Shown here: positions 24,127 to 32,800 of the stretch, piece by piece
Position numbering within the stretch: the first letter of the stretch is position 1
How the letters are laid out: every line of letters starts with the position of its first letter
DNA from: WQUF01 sp031549885
GTDB lineage: Bacteria > Bacillota > Clostridia > Clostridiales > Clostridiaceae
DNA: 48,733 bases
Direction of reading: 5' to 3'
NCBI GenBank assembly: GCA_031549885.1
Contig: JAVBPD010000090.1
Coordinates: 1-48,733, forward strand
Made by a program: the position numbers and the translations under genes
Notes under the pieces: generated by a model
What the model was told of the DNA's origin: nothing
Databases searched by the model: none
The model's input: the letters and a program-made list of their open reading frames with translations, nothing else

Positions 24127-25374
24127 TTGGATGGTGTTGCCGTCTGGCAAATTGTAGTATTAGTTGTATGTTTGATTTTATCAGCTTTTTTTTCTGCCTC
24201 TGAAACAGCATTGATGAGTTTAAGTAAGATAAGGCTAAAACATATGATAGAGGAGAATGTAAAAGGAGTAAGCAATGTTCAAAAGCTTCTTAGCAATACA
24301 AATAAATTACTTGCAACTATTTTAGTAGGTAACAATATGGTAAATATTGCAGCTTCATCCCTTGCTACATCCATCGCAATAAATATGTCATCTTCCTTTG
24401 GAGTAGGAATAGCTACAGGGCTTATGACTTTTTTAATATTAGTTTTTGGAGAAATAACACCTAAATCTATTGCTGCTAAGAATTCAGAAAAAATATCTAT
24501 TGCAGTTGCTCCAATGATAAATATAACAACTTATATTTTATTGCCAATTGTAAAGTTTATAACATTATTTTCAAATTTATTTATTAAACTTCTTGGTGGA
24601 GATAAATTTCAAACAGAGCCATTTATTACAGAAGACGAGCTTAAAACCATGGTAAATGTAAGTGAAGAAGAAGGAGTACTTGAAGAAGGAGAAAAGAAGA
24701 TGATCTACAATGTCTTTGAATTTGGTGATAACCTCGTTAAAGACATTATGGTCCCAAGAGTTGATATTGTAGCTATAGATGTAGAAGAAAACTATGAAGA
24801 AGTTTTAAAGATAATTAAAGAAGAGCAGTTTTCTAGGTTTCCCATATATAGGGATACCATTGATGATATAATTGGTATTTTAAATGTTAAAGATTTCTTA
24901 TTTGCAAACAATATTTCTAAAGATTTTACAATAGATAAGTACATGAGAGAACCAACTTATACTTATGAATTTAAAAAAATTAGCCATCTTTTCAATGAAA
25001 TGAAACGAGATAGAAACCATATGGCTGTTGTGCTCGATGAATATGGCGGTACTGTTGGAATTATAACTATGGAAGATATTGTTGAAGAAATAGTTGGTGA
25101 TATTTCTGATGAATATGATGAAGATGAAGATTTAGGAATAAAGGTAATTAAAGAAGATGAATATCTTGTAAACGGAAGCGTCAGAATAGATGATTTAAAT
25201 GATTTAATTGGAACTAAAATGGAATCTGAAGAATTTGATTCTATTGGCGGTTTTGTTCTTGGAATATTAGGTAGATTTCCTGAAAAAAATGAAGAAGTTA
25301 GTTTTGAAAACATTAAATTCATAATTGAAGAAATTGATAAAAATAGAATTGAAAAGATTAGAATATACACCTAG
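24127..25374 (+). CDS. CNNM-domain/CBS/CorC hemolysin-family transporter
   Basis: A protein of about 415 residues. The N-terminal CNNM (DUF21) membrane domain has SAFFSASETALMSLSKIRLKHM, NTNKLLATILVGNNMVNIAASS and LVFGEITPKSIAAKN. A CBS pair follows (DIMVPRVDIVAIDVEENYEE, FSRFPIYRDTIDDIIGILNVKD, MAVVLDEYGGTVGIITMEDIVEEIVGDISDE). The C-terminal CorC_HlyC domain (GSVRIDDLNDLIGTKM, GFVLGILGRFPEKNEEV) ends the protein. This family is linked to magnesium export or homeostasis; the hemolysin name is historical. TTG 24127 fits AAGGAG at 24111-24116 better than GTG 24118. It ends in a strong terminator. Confidence 0.93.
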   Translation: MDGVAVWQIVVLVVCLILSAFFSASETALMSLSKIRLKHMIEENVKGVSNVQKLLSNTNKLLATILVGNNMVNIAASSLATSIAINMSSSFGVGIATGLMTFLILVFGEITPKSIAAKNSEKISIAVAPMINITTYILLPIVKFITLFSNLFIKLLGGDKFQTEPFITEDELKTMVNVSEEEGVLEEGEKKMIYNVFEFGDNLVKDIMVPRVDIVAIDVEENYEEVLKIIKEEQFSRFPIYRDTIDDIIGILNVKDFLFANNISKDFTIDKYMREPTYTYEFKKISHLFNEMKRDRNHMAVVLDEYGGTVGIITMEDIVEEIVGDISDEYDEDEDLGIKVIKEDEYLVNGSVRIDDLNDLIGTKMESEEFDSIGGFVLGILGRFPEKNEEVSFENIKFIIEEIDKNRIEKIRIYT

Positions 25375-25385
25375 AAATGACCTAA

Positions 25386-25433
25386 ATAAGCTTTAGAGTC
25401 TTAAGATTAAGATTTTAAAGCTTATTTTTTTAA
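25386..25433 (+). terminator. Terminator after the CNNM/CorC-type gene
   Basis: AATAAGCTTTA pairs with TTAAAGCTTATT around a ~22-base loop and is followed by a T run. Confidence 0.75.
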
Positions 25434-25484
25434 TAAATCATTATTAAAAAAACTCATATAATAATACATTAGGGGGTGAGTAAT

Positions 25485-25664
25485 ATGCATTTTGCAGACA
25501 ACCTTGTATTATCCACATATGCTTTAGCGATGGCTTTGTCTAAAGAATTAAAAGATGATGAAATTGAGATCTTGGCTGCCTTATTTACTCAACTAGGTGA
25601 TACATTAGAAACTATATCTGCTGCAAAGAGTTTTTATGAAAGCAAGAAATCAGATCAAAGTTAA
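25485..25664 (+). CDS. Small DUF6774-like protein
   Basis: A 59-residue helical protein beginning MHFADNLVLSTYALAMALS, then ELKDDEIEILAALFTQLGDTLETISA. The pattern fits a clostridial group of small proteins that I believe is DUF6774, but this needs a search. ATG 25485 is preferred because GGGGGTG lies 8 bases upstream; GTG 25476 lies within that site. It is monocistronic with terminators on both sides. Function unknown. The spore-coat genes next to it could hint at a sporulation link. Confidence 0.7.
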   Translation: MHFADNLVLSTYALAMALSKELKDDEIEILAALFTQLGDTLETISAAKSFYESKKSDQS

Positions 25665-25700
25665 GTCTAAAAACACTTAAATAATTTCATGAAAAAATAA

Positions 25701-25734
25701 GCCATTGATACTATTTTTTTAGATGTCAATGGCC
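25701..25734. terminator. Hairpin between the small gene and the coat-F-like gene
   Basis: GCCATTGATA and TGTCAATGGC form a strong stem with a T-rich loop. It lies between convergent genes. The tails are weak T/A runs, so its strength as a terminator is uncertain. Confidence 0.6.
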
Positions 25735-25762
25735 TAAAACTTTTTAAAAATCTAGAATTTTA

Positions 25763-26023
25763 CTATTGAAGTTCACTTAAAAGCTTAGACGCATCATCTT
25801 TTACCTGTTGAACTTCTTTTGAGTCTGCATCTTTTGTTGGATACCAACCTTTTTGATTCATAGTGTTAAACAAATTATATTGCAATGTTTGAACCTTTTG
25901 ATAATTTTCCATTAAAGTTTTTTTTAAGTTTTCACATGAAGTTTCAGTCATTCCTGTGCTATAACCTGAAATTATATATTTTTCTGAATTTAATAGATCG
26001 TGCATCATATCTTTATCTTGCAT
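25763..26023 (-). CDS. CotF-family spore coat protein
   Basis: An 86-residue protein with a coat-F domain: MMHDLLNSEKYIISGYSTGMTETSCENLKKTL, then LQYNLFNTMNQKGWYPTKDA. The N-Q-K-G-W-Y element and the preceding helix are typical of this ferritin-like coat family. It would be deposited on the spore coat. It is 11 bases after a second coat-F-like gene and so is in its operon. Expression is expected late in sporulation. Confidence 0.88.
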   Translation of the reverse strand: MQDKDMMHDLLNSEKYIISGYSTGMTETSCENLKKTLMENYQKVQTLQYNLFNTMNQKGWYPTKDADSKEVQQVKDDASKLLSELQ

Positions 26024-26034
26024 GTATATTCCTC

Positions 26035-26241
26035 CTAATTATGACTATCTAGATAAGTTTTTAAAGATTGTAAATTGCCTTTATGTATGTCGCCAGCATT
26101 GCAACATAATTGCTGAATTTCTTTATCTTGAAATTGACTTTCCATATTTTTGTATTTTTTTGACAGTATGGCTTCCGCTTCCATTTGATCTTTAATTACT
26201 TTTAAATTGTTTGCTTCTATTTCCTTTGAAGATGTGTTCAT
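26035..26241 (-). CDS. Short coat-F-like spore protein
   Basis: A 68-residue helical protein (MNTSSKEIEANNLKVIKDQM, AILSKKYKNMESQF, EIQQLCCNAGDIHKGNLQSLKTYLDSHN). The C-terminal helix with HKGNLQSLKTYL is like the second half of coat-F/ferritin-like small proteins. It pairs with the CotF-family gene downstream. ATG 26241 has a perfect AGGAGG site; a longer frame from 26283 overruns the promoter and was rejected. A sigma-G-like element lies about 50 bases upstream. Confidence 0.75.
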   Translation of the reverse strand: MNTSSKEIEANNLKVIKDQMEAEAILSKKYKNMESQFQDKEIQQLCCNAGDIHKGNLQSLKTYLDSHN

Positions 26242-26284
26242 AATTAACCTCCTAAATTTGATTTCAAAAATAGTTTGTGCCATA

Positions 26285-26315
26285 TAGTATAAAATATTAG
26301 TGGTAAAATTTTACA
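26285..26315 (-). promoter_or_regulatory. Putative sigma-G-like sporulation promoter
   Basis: On the minus strand, TGTAAA (26315-26310), 18-base spacer, then TATACTA (26291-26285). This resembles the forespore sigma-G consensus (TGAATA...CATACTA), and it fits the coat-F genes downstream. The match is partial, so it is a candidate only. Confidence 0.4.
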
Positions 26316-26332
26316 TTGAGTATAATATTGAT

Positions 26333-26362
26333 TTAACATGTAGAATTTGTTTTGTATATAAT
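26333..26362 (+). promoter_or_regulatory. Promoter of the GTPase gene
   Basis: TTAACA (26333-26338), 18-base spacer, TATAAT (26357-26362) ahead of the GTPase gene. Confidence 0.55.
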
Positions 26363-26396
26363 TAAACATATGTTAGAATTAAAATGAGGTGATGCT

Positions 26397-27530
26397 ATGC
26401 AGTTAAATGATATTATAAAGACAGTATTTGATAAAACTAATCAAGAGATAAAAAGTTTAAAACCTGTTAATATAATGATTGTAGGTAAGACTGGTGTCGG
26501 AAAGAGCACATTGATAAATAATATATTTAGAGAAGACATTGCAAAAACTGGCATAGGTTCTCCTGTTACAGAACATATTAAAAAGCTTGTTAAAGAGGGA
26601 GTTCCTGTAAATTTATATGACACAAAGGGCATTGAACTTTCTCATGAGTCTCAAGAAGTTGTAAAAAAAGAAATATTAGATGAAATTAATAAAATGAATT
26701 CTTTTATAAATATTGAGGATCATGTTCATGTTATATGGTATATGATAAATTCTCTTTCTAACAGAATTGAATCCTTTGAAATAGAATGGATAGAAGCGTT
26801 TTCTAAAATTGTACCAGTTATAGTAGTTTTATCCCAATGCATTCATGAGGATAATTCTAAGGAATTAGAATCCTACATAGATAATTTAAATTTAAATATT
26901 AGTGGGCTTATAAGGGTTTTGGCCAAACAATACGACCTTAAAGGTTTTTCTATTAAGCCATTTGGCCTTAAAGAGCTTGTTTCTTTAACTTATGATGTTG
27001 TGCCAGAGGAGGTAAAAAGGTCTTTTAACAATGCCCAAAAAGCTTATATTGAAAAAAAAGCCGAGGAAGCTAAAAAATGGGCGCTTACATATATAGGATC
27101 TACATTTATGATTGGCTTTACTCCCATACCTTTTGCTGATGCTCCAATTATTGCAGCATCTCAAGCTGGTATGATAGCACACATTACGAGTATATTTGGT
27201 GTTAATATAAATAAATCAATTATTACAGCAGCTGTATCTTCTTTAGTTGGTATAAGTGGCGCTACATTTACTGGAAAGAGTATTGTAGCAGCTTTATTTA
27301 AATTAATTCCAGGTGCTGGGACATTAATTGGTGGTACTATCACTGGTGGAACAGCATCTATTATAACAACAGCTTTAGCTTATGCTTATATTAATTTAAT
27401 GAAGATAGTTACAGCAGCTGAGTATGAAAATAAGAGTATTTCTTCAGATTTTATGCAAAAATTTATGCAAGAAGATTTTCAAAAGAATTTGAAGGATATT
27501 TTAAAATTAAAGAAGAAAAAGAAAAAATAG
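26397..27530 (+). CDS. Era-like GTPase with DUF697-type hydrophobic C-terminus
   Basis: A 377-residue P-loop GTPase. G1 is GKTGVGKST (residues ~30-38), a Thr at ~58 serves G2, and G3 is DTKGIE at 75-80. The usual G4 NKxD is replaced by a degenerate VVLSQCIHED stretch. Residues ~225-345 have several glycine/alanine-rich hydrophobic helices (STFMIGFTPIPFADAPIIAA, SIVAALFKLIPGAGTLIGG), which match the DUF697 pattern and suggest membrane association. The protein ends in six lysines. GAGGTGAT precedes ATG 26397. Its role is not known; membrane remodelling or regulatory functions have been suggested for relatives. Confidence 0.85.
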   Translation: MQLNDIIKTVFDKTNQEIKSLKPVNIMIVGKTGVGKSTLINNIFREDIAKTGIGSPVTEHIKKLVKEGVPVNLYDTKGIELSHESQEVVKKEILDEINKMNSFINIEDHVHVIWYMINSLSNRIESFEIEWIEAFSKIVPVIVVLSQCIHEDNSKELESYIDNLNLNISGLIRVLAKQYDLKGFSIKPFGLKELVSLTYDVVPEEVKRSFNNAQKAYIEKKAEEAKKWALTYIGSTFMIGFTPIPFADAPIIAASQAGMIAHITSIFGVNINKSIITAAVSSLVGISGATFTGKSIVAALFKLIPGAGTLIGGTITGGTASIITTALAYAYINLMKIVTAAEYENKSISSDFMQKFMQEDFQKNLKDILKLKKKKKK

Positions 27531-27541
27531 AATAGGAATAT

Positions 27542-27569
27542 AACAGGATCTATTAATATAGGTCCTGTT
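27542..27569. terminator. Hairpin between the convergent GTPase and aldehyde dehydrogenase genes
   Basis: AACAGGA (27542-27548) and TCCTGTT (27563-27569). The stem is clear but the T tail is weak. It may serve both directions. Confidence 0.55.
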
Positions 27570-27571
27570 AG

Positions 27572-28942
27572 TTATTTTAAAAGCATCTTTACAATTTTTT
27601 TATTTATATTTGTATATGGTCTATAGCGCATAGGAAGGTCAATCCAAGTTTTTTTATCTACAATGCTAACGCTATGCGAAAATGTGTCAAAGCCATTTTT
27701 TCCATGATATGATCCCATTCCACTTTCACCTATTCCACCAAATCCCATATGGCTTGTTGCAAGGTGTATAACAGTGTCATTAATACATCCTCCACCAAAC
27801 TTGCATCTCTTTGTTACAAAAGAAATATTTTCTTTGGATTTTGAAAAAATATATAATGCCAATGGATGTGGTAATTTATTTATGGATTTTACTGCTTCTT
27901 TTAGATTTTCAAAAGTTAATATAGGTAAAACTGGACCAAAGATTTCTTCTTGCATAATAGAATCCTCAAAAGACACATTGTCCATTATAGTAGGTTCAAT
28001 GCGAAGTGAGTTTATATCACTTCTTCCTCCAAAAACAACTTTACTTTTATCAATTAAACTTAAAATTCTTGTAAAATGCTTTTCATTTATGATCTTTCCA
28101 TAATCTTCGCTTAAAATAGGATCATTTCCATATTGCTTTAAAATTTCATTTTTAATTTCATCTATTAAATTATCTTTTATATTTTCGTGGCAAAATATGT
28201 AATCAGGTGCAACACAAGTCTGGCCACAGTTTAAGAACTTTCCAAATACAATTCGCCTTGCAGCAAGTGGAATGTTTGAAGCTTCATCAACTATACAAGG
28301 GCTCTTTCCTCCAAGTTCAAGAGTTACAGGGGTAAGATTTTCTGAAGCCTTTTTCATAACGTATTTTCCAACTTCTTTACTTCCAGTAAAAAATATATAG
28401 TCGAATTTTTCATTTAACAATTCATTGTTTTCATTTCGACCTCCTGTAACAACTGCAACATATTCAGGTGAAAATGTATTTTCAATTAATTTTTTTATTA
28501 TAATTGAAGTATTGGTAGAATAGTTTGATGGCTTAAGCATTATGGTATTTCCTGCAGAAATAGCATCAATTAAAGGCTCTATAGTGAGCAAAAATGGATA
28601 ATTCCAAGGGCTCATGATTAGAACATTTCCAAATGGAGCTTTTTTTATATAGCTTTTAGAGGCAAATTGTGCAATTGGAGTAATAACATTGCGATCCTTT
28701 GAAAAACTCTTTAAATGCCTTATCATATACGAAGCTTCAGACAATGCCATTCCTATTTCAGACATATAGCACTCAAATATGCTTTTACCAAGATCTTTTT
28801 TCATAGCATAGGCAATTTCACCCTCCATTTTCATAATATTGGATTTTAGAGCCTTTAACATTTTTATCCTAAAATCCACATTAAGAGTAACACCACTTTC
28901 AAAGAATTCTCTTTGATGTAAGATAAGTTCATGAAAATTCAT
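27572..28942 (-). CDS. Aldehyde dehydrogenase (class 3-like)
   Basis: A 456-residue NAD(P)-dependent aldehyde dehydrogenase. Active-site Glu209 lies in VTLELGGKSP and catalytic Cys243 in NCGQTCVAPDY. The cofactor loop SPWNYPFLL and the Lys motif TIMLKPSNYS are in place, as is FTGSKEVGKYV. The short length and C-terminal membrane-contacting tail (NINKKIVKMLLK) fit the class 3/fatty aldehyde branch (YwdH-type). It is transcribed alone. The substrate is a medium- or long-chain or aromatic aldehyde by analogy, not shown here. Confidence 0.93.
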   Translation of the reverse strand: MNFHELILHQREFFESGVTLNVDFRIKMLKALKSNIMKMEGEIAYAMKKDLGKSIFECYMSEIGMALSEASYMIRHLKSFSKDRNVITPIAQFASKSYIKKAPFGNVLIMSPWNYPFLLTIEPLIDAISAGNTIMLKPSNYSTNTSIIIKKLIENTFSPEYVAVVTGGRNENNELLNEKFDYIFFTGSKEVGKYVMKKASENLTPVTLELGGKSPCIVDEASNIPLAARRIVFGKFLNCGQTCVAPDYIFCHENIKDNLIDEIKNEILKQYGNDPILSEDYGKIINEKHFTRILSLIDKSKVVFGGRSDINSLRIEPTIMDNVSFEDSIMQEEIFGPVLPILTFENLKEAVKSINKLPHPLALYIFSKSKENISFVTKRCKFGGGCINDTVIHLATSHMGFGGIGESGMGSYHGKNGFDTFSHSVSIVDKKTWIDLPMRYRPYTNINKKIVKMLLK

Positions 28943-29156
28943 TGTATTAACACCCTTTCAATATTAAGATAACTTTATTTTTAGTATATATTATCTTAGT
29001 AAGAATTAAAATCTATAATATAATAGTAATAGTATTATGAAGCTCGTGAGTTTGACACGGTAGCTAAAAAAATAGGCATGTATAATTTCTTGTATACCAG
29101 GCATTATAATGGTATAGAAGAAAATTTTTTTTGTCATTTTATCGTAATGTAATGTC

Positions 29157-29689
29157 GTGAAAGAGGCAAAAATAAAGGATTTACAACAAAGGATGGTACA
29201 ATTGTATTTAAAAACAACACTCAATAAAAAAACAGGAAGAAGTTATTTAACAATTGTAAGAGGATATAGAGATGCAGAAACAAAAAAACCAAAATCACTA
29301 ACAGTAAAATCAATTGGATATTTAGATGAACTGAAAAAAGAATATAAAAATCCAATAGAACATTTTAAAGAAGTTGCTGAAAGTATGACAAAAGAATATA
29401 AAGCAGAAAATGAACCAATAACAATAAGTTTCTTAAGAAATGAGATATTAGAAGAGGATACAAATAATAGGAAGAACTTAGGATATGCAGCAATCTTAAA
29501 AATATACCATGAATTAGAACTTAATAAATTCTTCTTAAATAAACAAAGACATAAAAGGATATATATAGAGGATTAACATATATATCTGGAATATCAAATG
29601 AAACTCAAAAGTATATGCATGAAAAAATAACTATGAAATATGGTAGAGATACAAGTTTAACTTATGATGATTCTATAACAAATTTATGA
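29157..29689 (+). pseudogene. Truncated IS1634-family transposase
   Basis: The first frame (29157-29576) encodes an N-terminal transposase fragment, with YLKTTLNKKTGRSYLTIVRG and KPKSLTVKSIGYLDELKKEY typical of the IS1634 group. It stops after IYIED. A second piece at about 29578-29689 in another frame encodes KYMHEKITMKYGRDTSLTYD. This corresponds to a later segment of the same family (YGRxTxLxYYDVTNYYF) before stopping. The catalytic core is missing, so this is a deleted, inactive remnant. I found no clear terminal inverted repeats. The likely original start is ATG 29193 (MVQLYLKT). Confidence 0.8.
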
Positions 29690-29697
29690 CTTTTTAT

Positions 29698-29742
29698 AAG
29701 GACCTACATTCCTTTGTATTGAAAGGTTTGAGGTCCCTTTTT
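29698..29742 (+). terminator. Hairpin after the transposase remnant
   Basis: AAGGACCT (29698-29705) pairs with AGGTCCCTT (29731-29739) with a one-base bulge, and CCTTT/AAAGG form an inner stem, followed by T residues. Bases 29743-29851 contain nothing else of note. Confidence 0.6.
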
Positions 29743-29851
29743 ACCTCTCATCTTGTTTATATACCTTATTATCTTTCTTTATTGCTTAAGTTTTTGACAT
29801 TGATTAAAGAATAGGAAAATATAAAAAATAGGTTAGAATTAAAACCTATCT

Positions 29852-32800
29852 CTATATAGGAGCATCTAATAAATTCCAATAAATGGTAGTTACATATTCC
29901 TCATTAGCATATGCTTCAGTTAAATTTAAATATAGTAAAATTCCATTATCTGTATTCCAAGTAATAGGGATAACTCTATCTGAATTTGTAGTATATTTAA
30001 AAATTTTAACAGGTATATTACTTAAAGGAGTCATAACATTATTTTCATCAATATACACTAAAGCATTAGGAAGAGAATGTCCTCTGGTTGAAGTTAATGG
30101 TGAATCAATAGTTGCTGTTATGTTCCATGAACCTCCTGGCCCTCTTGAGTCATACACTTCTAAGTTAAAAACATCTCTTCCAATAGTGGTTAATGATGGG
30201 GTAATTTTTGTAGGCATAAAAGAAAGTAATGAAGGCACATTATTAAATTTTAAAAGCCCTTCTACTACCCCTAGCATTAAGGAACTAGTTCCAATTATAT
30301 TTGTTTGAGTAGCAGAAAATTTATTCATGCCTTTTAAAATAACATTCTCTGGAACATCTAACGACCAAGTACCATCACTATTTACAATTGTTGATGCTGT
30401 TGTAGCACCATCTGGAAAAGTAACAGTCAAAGGCAATAAAGGTGTTCCCTTACCAGTAATAACTACATCATTTTCACCTACTACATTAAATGTTGGAGCT
30501 ACTGCTGCAAATTGCCCTAAAGGAGTTGGTCTGCATATCAATGAATAGGAAATATCTACTCCAGTATTGTTATAAGAAGTATTATTAATTCCCCATGACC
30601 AAAGATGCCCAGTTGTATCAAGTGCTAATACACATCCATTATTAAATGGATGTCCTTCAGATTTTACAAATTTTGTTGCATTATGAGTATTAGAAACTAC
30701 AGATCCAACACAAGGATAAAAATAATTTTGGATTTTAGTAGGAATATTGCGAGTAAGTACATCACCATGACCAGTATTGTAATTTGGTCCTGTTCCCCAA
30801 GTCCAAAGAAATCCATTTATATCAATGCAAGTTACATCAGTCATAGATGCTGACATAAATGTAAATACAGGCAATGTGGTTAATCCATTATCAATTCCAT
30901 TTACAAGTGCCTTAATAGTTTGCTGGTATGTTGCAGTATTATCATTATTTCCTCCCCCAGCCATTGCCCAAGAATTATTTCCCCAAGTCCAAATTTTTCC
31001 ATCAATATCCAAAATAATTGATGCATCTCCAGAAGTTCCTATAGACTTTACAAAAGGTAAATCCCCTCCGCCACTTGTTTTAATAAGAGTAGGGGTACTA
31101 ATACTTGATCCACTTGACAATGCTGGAGATAGACCATAATTTGAATTGTTTCCCCAACCATAAAGCTCACCTAAATTATTAACTGCAAAGCATGTATTGG
31201 TGTCACCAGCTAAATAAATTACATCTGTAAGTCCAGTCATTTTAAGAGAAAGTATATCTGTTCCAGTAGGAGAAGTATTTAGATAATTTAATCCATAGCC
31301 ACATATCCATAAATTTCCATAAAAATCAACAGCCATAAGTACATTATATCCAGGCTTTATCATCCTAAATTTTGGAAGTATAACCCCTCCATTTCCTAAG
31401 GTCAATCTTAATGGTCTTAAAATATTTTCTGAGATATTAGGTCCAATTCCAAGCTGCCCATGATAAGGATTTCCCCAAACCCAAATATCTCCATTAACAT
31501 CAAGGGCATAGGTACAATCCGATGCAGCTTCTACATCTTGAAACTTTGGAAGAAGAGAGTCATCTGATGCCAATATAAGTTGTTTTGGTGCAACTAAATT
31601 AAGCAAATTTCCTTGACCTAAACATCCATTATTATTTCTTCCCCATGTCCATATGTTGCCTTTATTATCTAAAGTAATTGTATGTTGCACTCCAACTCCA
31701 AAGTCAGCAATATCTGTAATTCCTACAGGCTTTACATTTGTTATTTGTGCTTCACTAATACCTGAAACATTTATTTGAGTTGCAGTAATTTTACCCAATG
31801 GCTTTAAAGATATATTTATGGGCACTGGTATGGACCACGTTCCATCTGATTGCACAGTGGTTGTTCTAGTAGTCATTCCATCTGTAAAAGTAATAGTAAC
31901 TGTAAGGTTTGGTTCTCCAGTTCCAGAAATGTTTACATCACCCACATTTACTTCATTTATAGTAGGAGTTAATGCTGAAAATTGATTAAGTGGAGTTGGT
32001 CTTGTAATTTGAGCATATCCCACATCAACTCCAGTATTGTTAAATGATATGGAATTGCTTCCCCAAGACCAAAGCATGCCATTTACATCTATAGCAAAGG
32101 CAGCTCCCCCAATAAATGAATGCCCTAACGAACTTACAAATCGAGTTTGCGTATTAGGCACAATTGAACCAATCAAAGGATACGAATACGTTTGAATTTT
32201 AGTCGGAATAGGTCTTACTCCCCCTGAACCTTGACCTATCTCAATAGAATTACCCCAAGTCCATAAAAATCCATTGTTATCAACTGCTATTACATAATTT
32301 GCCCCTGCTGAAATATTAGTAAATTTAGGTAGTGTCACTAAAGAACCATTATCATTTCCTGATGTAAGCTTTGATATTGTTTGTTGTTGCGCAGGGGTAT
32401 TTGTAATGTTTCCAATGCCAAGCATGGCATTTGCATTATTTCCCCAAGTCCATATGTTACCATCAATATCTAAAATAACTGATGTATCTGCAGCTGTTGC
32501 AATTTGCTTTGCAAAAGGTAATGCACCTCCTAAACTGGTAGTAACTAAAGCTGGAGTACTGTAATTAAGAGTATTATTAAGCATAGGTGACAAATTATAA
32601 CTCCCATTATTTCCCCAACCGTATACTTGACCTTGATCATTTACAGCAAAACAAGTATTATTATCTCCAGCTAAATTTACTATATTTGAGAGCCCTGTAT
32701 TTCTAAGAGCAAGTATATCTGCTGCACCTAAGTCAGTATTCAAATTATAACTTCCATAACCACTTATCCATAAATTACCAATCAAGTCAACTGCCATAAG

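Noticed and set aside
29006..29224. Minus-strand 72-residue frame at the transposase remnant
   Set aside because: It overlaps the remnant antisense, with no ribosome site or recognisable motif.
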